Position numbers and translations under genes: made by a program
Notes under the pieces: generated by a model
Databases searched by the model: none
What the model was told of the DNA's origin: nothing
Seen by the model: only the letters and a program-made list of their open reading frames with translations
NCBI GenBank assembly: GCA_900545835.1
Contig: URBB01000087.1
Span: 1 to 8,441 of the forward strand
DNA: 8,441 bases
Source of the DNA: an uncultured Collinsella sp.
GTDB taxonomy: Bacteria > Actinomycetota > Coriobacteriia > Coriobacteriales > Coriobacteriaceae
Reading direction: 5' to 3'
Part shown: positions 7,948-8,441 of the stretch, piece by piece
Position numbering within the stretch: the first letter of the stretch is position 1
How the letters are laid out: the number at the start of each line of letters is the position of its first letter

Positions 7948-8441
7948 GTTTTGCCGCCGCTTGCTGGCTGTCGCGACGATAGTCACGGTTGCCATCCTCT
8001 CTTTTGTGGTGTTGCCCGGGACGGCTCATGCTGTCGGTACCGGAGCTATTACGGTGGACGGTAAAGTTGCGACGCGGTATGACACGTATCAGCTCTTTTC
8101 GGCGATCGTTGCCGACGATGCTGATGCCGACCAAAAAGTCGCAACTGACGTAACGTGGGCGAATGACGCCGTTCGTCAAGCTGTTCTCCCCGTGCTTCAT
8201 GATGCGGGGCTCGATAGCTCGGCATCGGGGGCACAAGAGGCTGCCGAATGGATGGATGCCGACGGACACATAACGACCGCGCTGACGGCAAAGCTTGCTC
8301 GTGCGATTTGCAATGCCGGCGCAACTTCCGTGGCCCTTAACGCAGGCACGGCGGCCGAGCTGCCCTGTGGCTACTGGCTCATCGTCGCCGACGACGACGC
8401 CATCGCCCAGGGCGAGGCCGGCACCGCGCCGATCATGGCCC
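7940..8441 (+). CDS. Secreted pilin-like protein, probable major fimbrial subunit (3' end outside window)
   Basis: At least 167 residues are visible and the frame is open at the window edge. The GTG start overlaps the adhesin stop by 8 bases, so translation is probably coupled. The N terminus is a clear signal peptide: basic SRFCRR, hydrophobic core about 8-25, and cleavage after AHA (29-31). The mature part opens TGAITVDGK and has RYDTYQLFSAIVADDADA, resembling the start of actinobacterial/Gram-positive major pilins, in which a strand leads into a Y-x-Y/QLF segment of the first isopeptide-forming domain. It ends, as visible, with CGYWLIVADDDA, similar to the pre-Asn strand of these domains. 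Its role as the pilus shaft is inferred from position and form; the sorting motif would lie beyond the window. Confidence 0.8.
   Translation, partial: MSRFCRRLLAVATIVTVAILSFVVLPGTAHAVGTGAITVDGKVATRYDTYQLFSAIVADDADADQKVATDVTWANDAVRQAVLPVLHDAGLDSSASGAQEAAEWMDADGHITTALTAKLARAICNAGATSVALNAGTAAELPCGYWLIVADDDAIAQGEAGTAPIMA

Noticed and set aside
7456..8324. Overlapping - strand frames opposite the adhesin end and pilin start
   Set aside because: They oppose the sorting signal and signal peptide, which are clearly coding on the + strand, and contain no credible motifs.

Overview
The window looks like a high-GC, host-associated actinobacterium of the class Coriobacteriia, most likely Collinsella or a close relative. 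This rests on the GC-rich codon usage of the housekeeping genes, the overall character of the typA product, and a sortase-type pilus locus with Gram-positive anchoring signals. The genus is inferred from general familiarity and was not tested by any search.

Region 1 (1-323) is a tRNA cluster on the + strand: the 3' part of a tRNA-Ile(GAT), a strong perfect hairpin, tRNA-Ala(TGC), a complete second tRNA-Ile(GAT) identical to the first over their shared 55 bases, and an intrinsic terminator. Region 2 (324-463) holds inverted repeats and a weak promoter. Region 3 (464-1834) is a compact run of three small genes: a DUF151 bifunctional-nuclease-family protein, a small two-helix membrane protein that starts directly at the preceding stop codon, and an acidic soluble protein I do not recognise. 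After 117 bases comes typA/bipA (1952-3790), a complete ribosome-associated GTPase gene closed by a clear terminator (3819-3853).

Region 4 (3854-4216) has no confident gene. It begins with a hairpin repeat whose GGGACGGG core also occurs, on the opposite strand, near 352-359. It then becomes AT-rich, with palindromes, four GGTA motifs (three of them GGTAT) and a good candidate promoter (4026-4055). A roughly 150-base leader follows, carrying a possible 49-codon upstream ORF.

Region 5 (4217-8441) is a pilus/adhesin operon. A very large LPXTG-type surface protein with a signal peptide, repeated Ig-like modules, a SpaA/Cna-B-like domain, an FctA/Spy0128-like isopeptide domain and an LPEAG sorting signal is split into two reading frames by a one-base shift near 5395-5413. 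Restoring one base gives a continuous 1243-residue protein. The next gene overlaps its end by 8 bases and encodes a second secreted, pilin-like protein that runs off the window. A sortase would be expected downstream but is not visible here. The full-length adhesin probably sits at the tip or side of a pilus whose shaft is the second protein; in this sequence the adhesin appears broken, or is made only by frameshifting.
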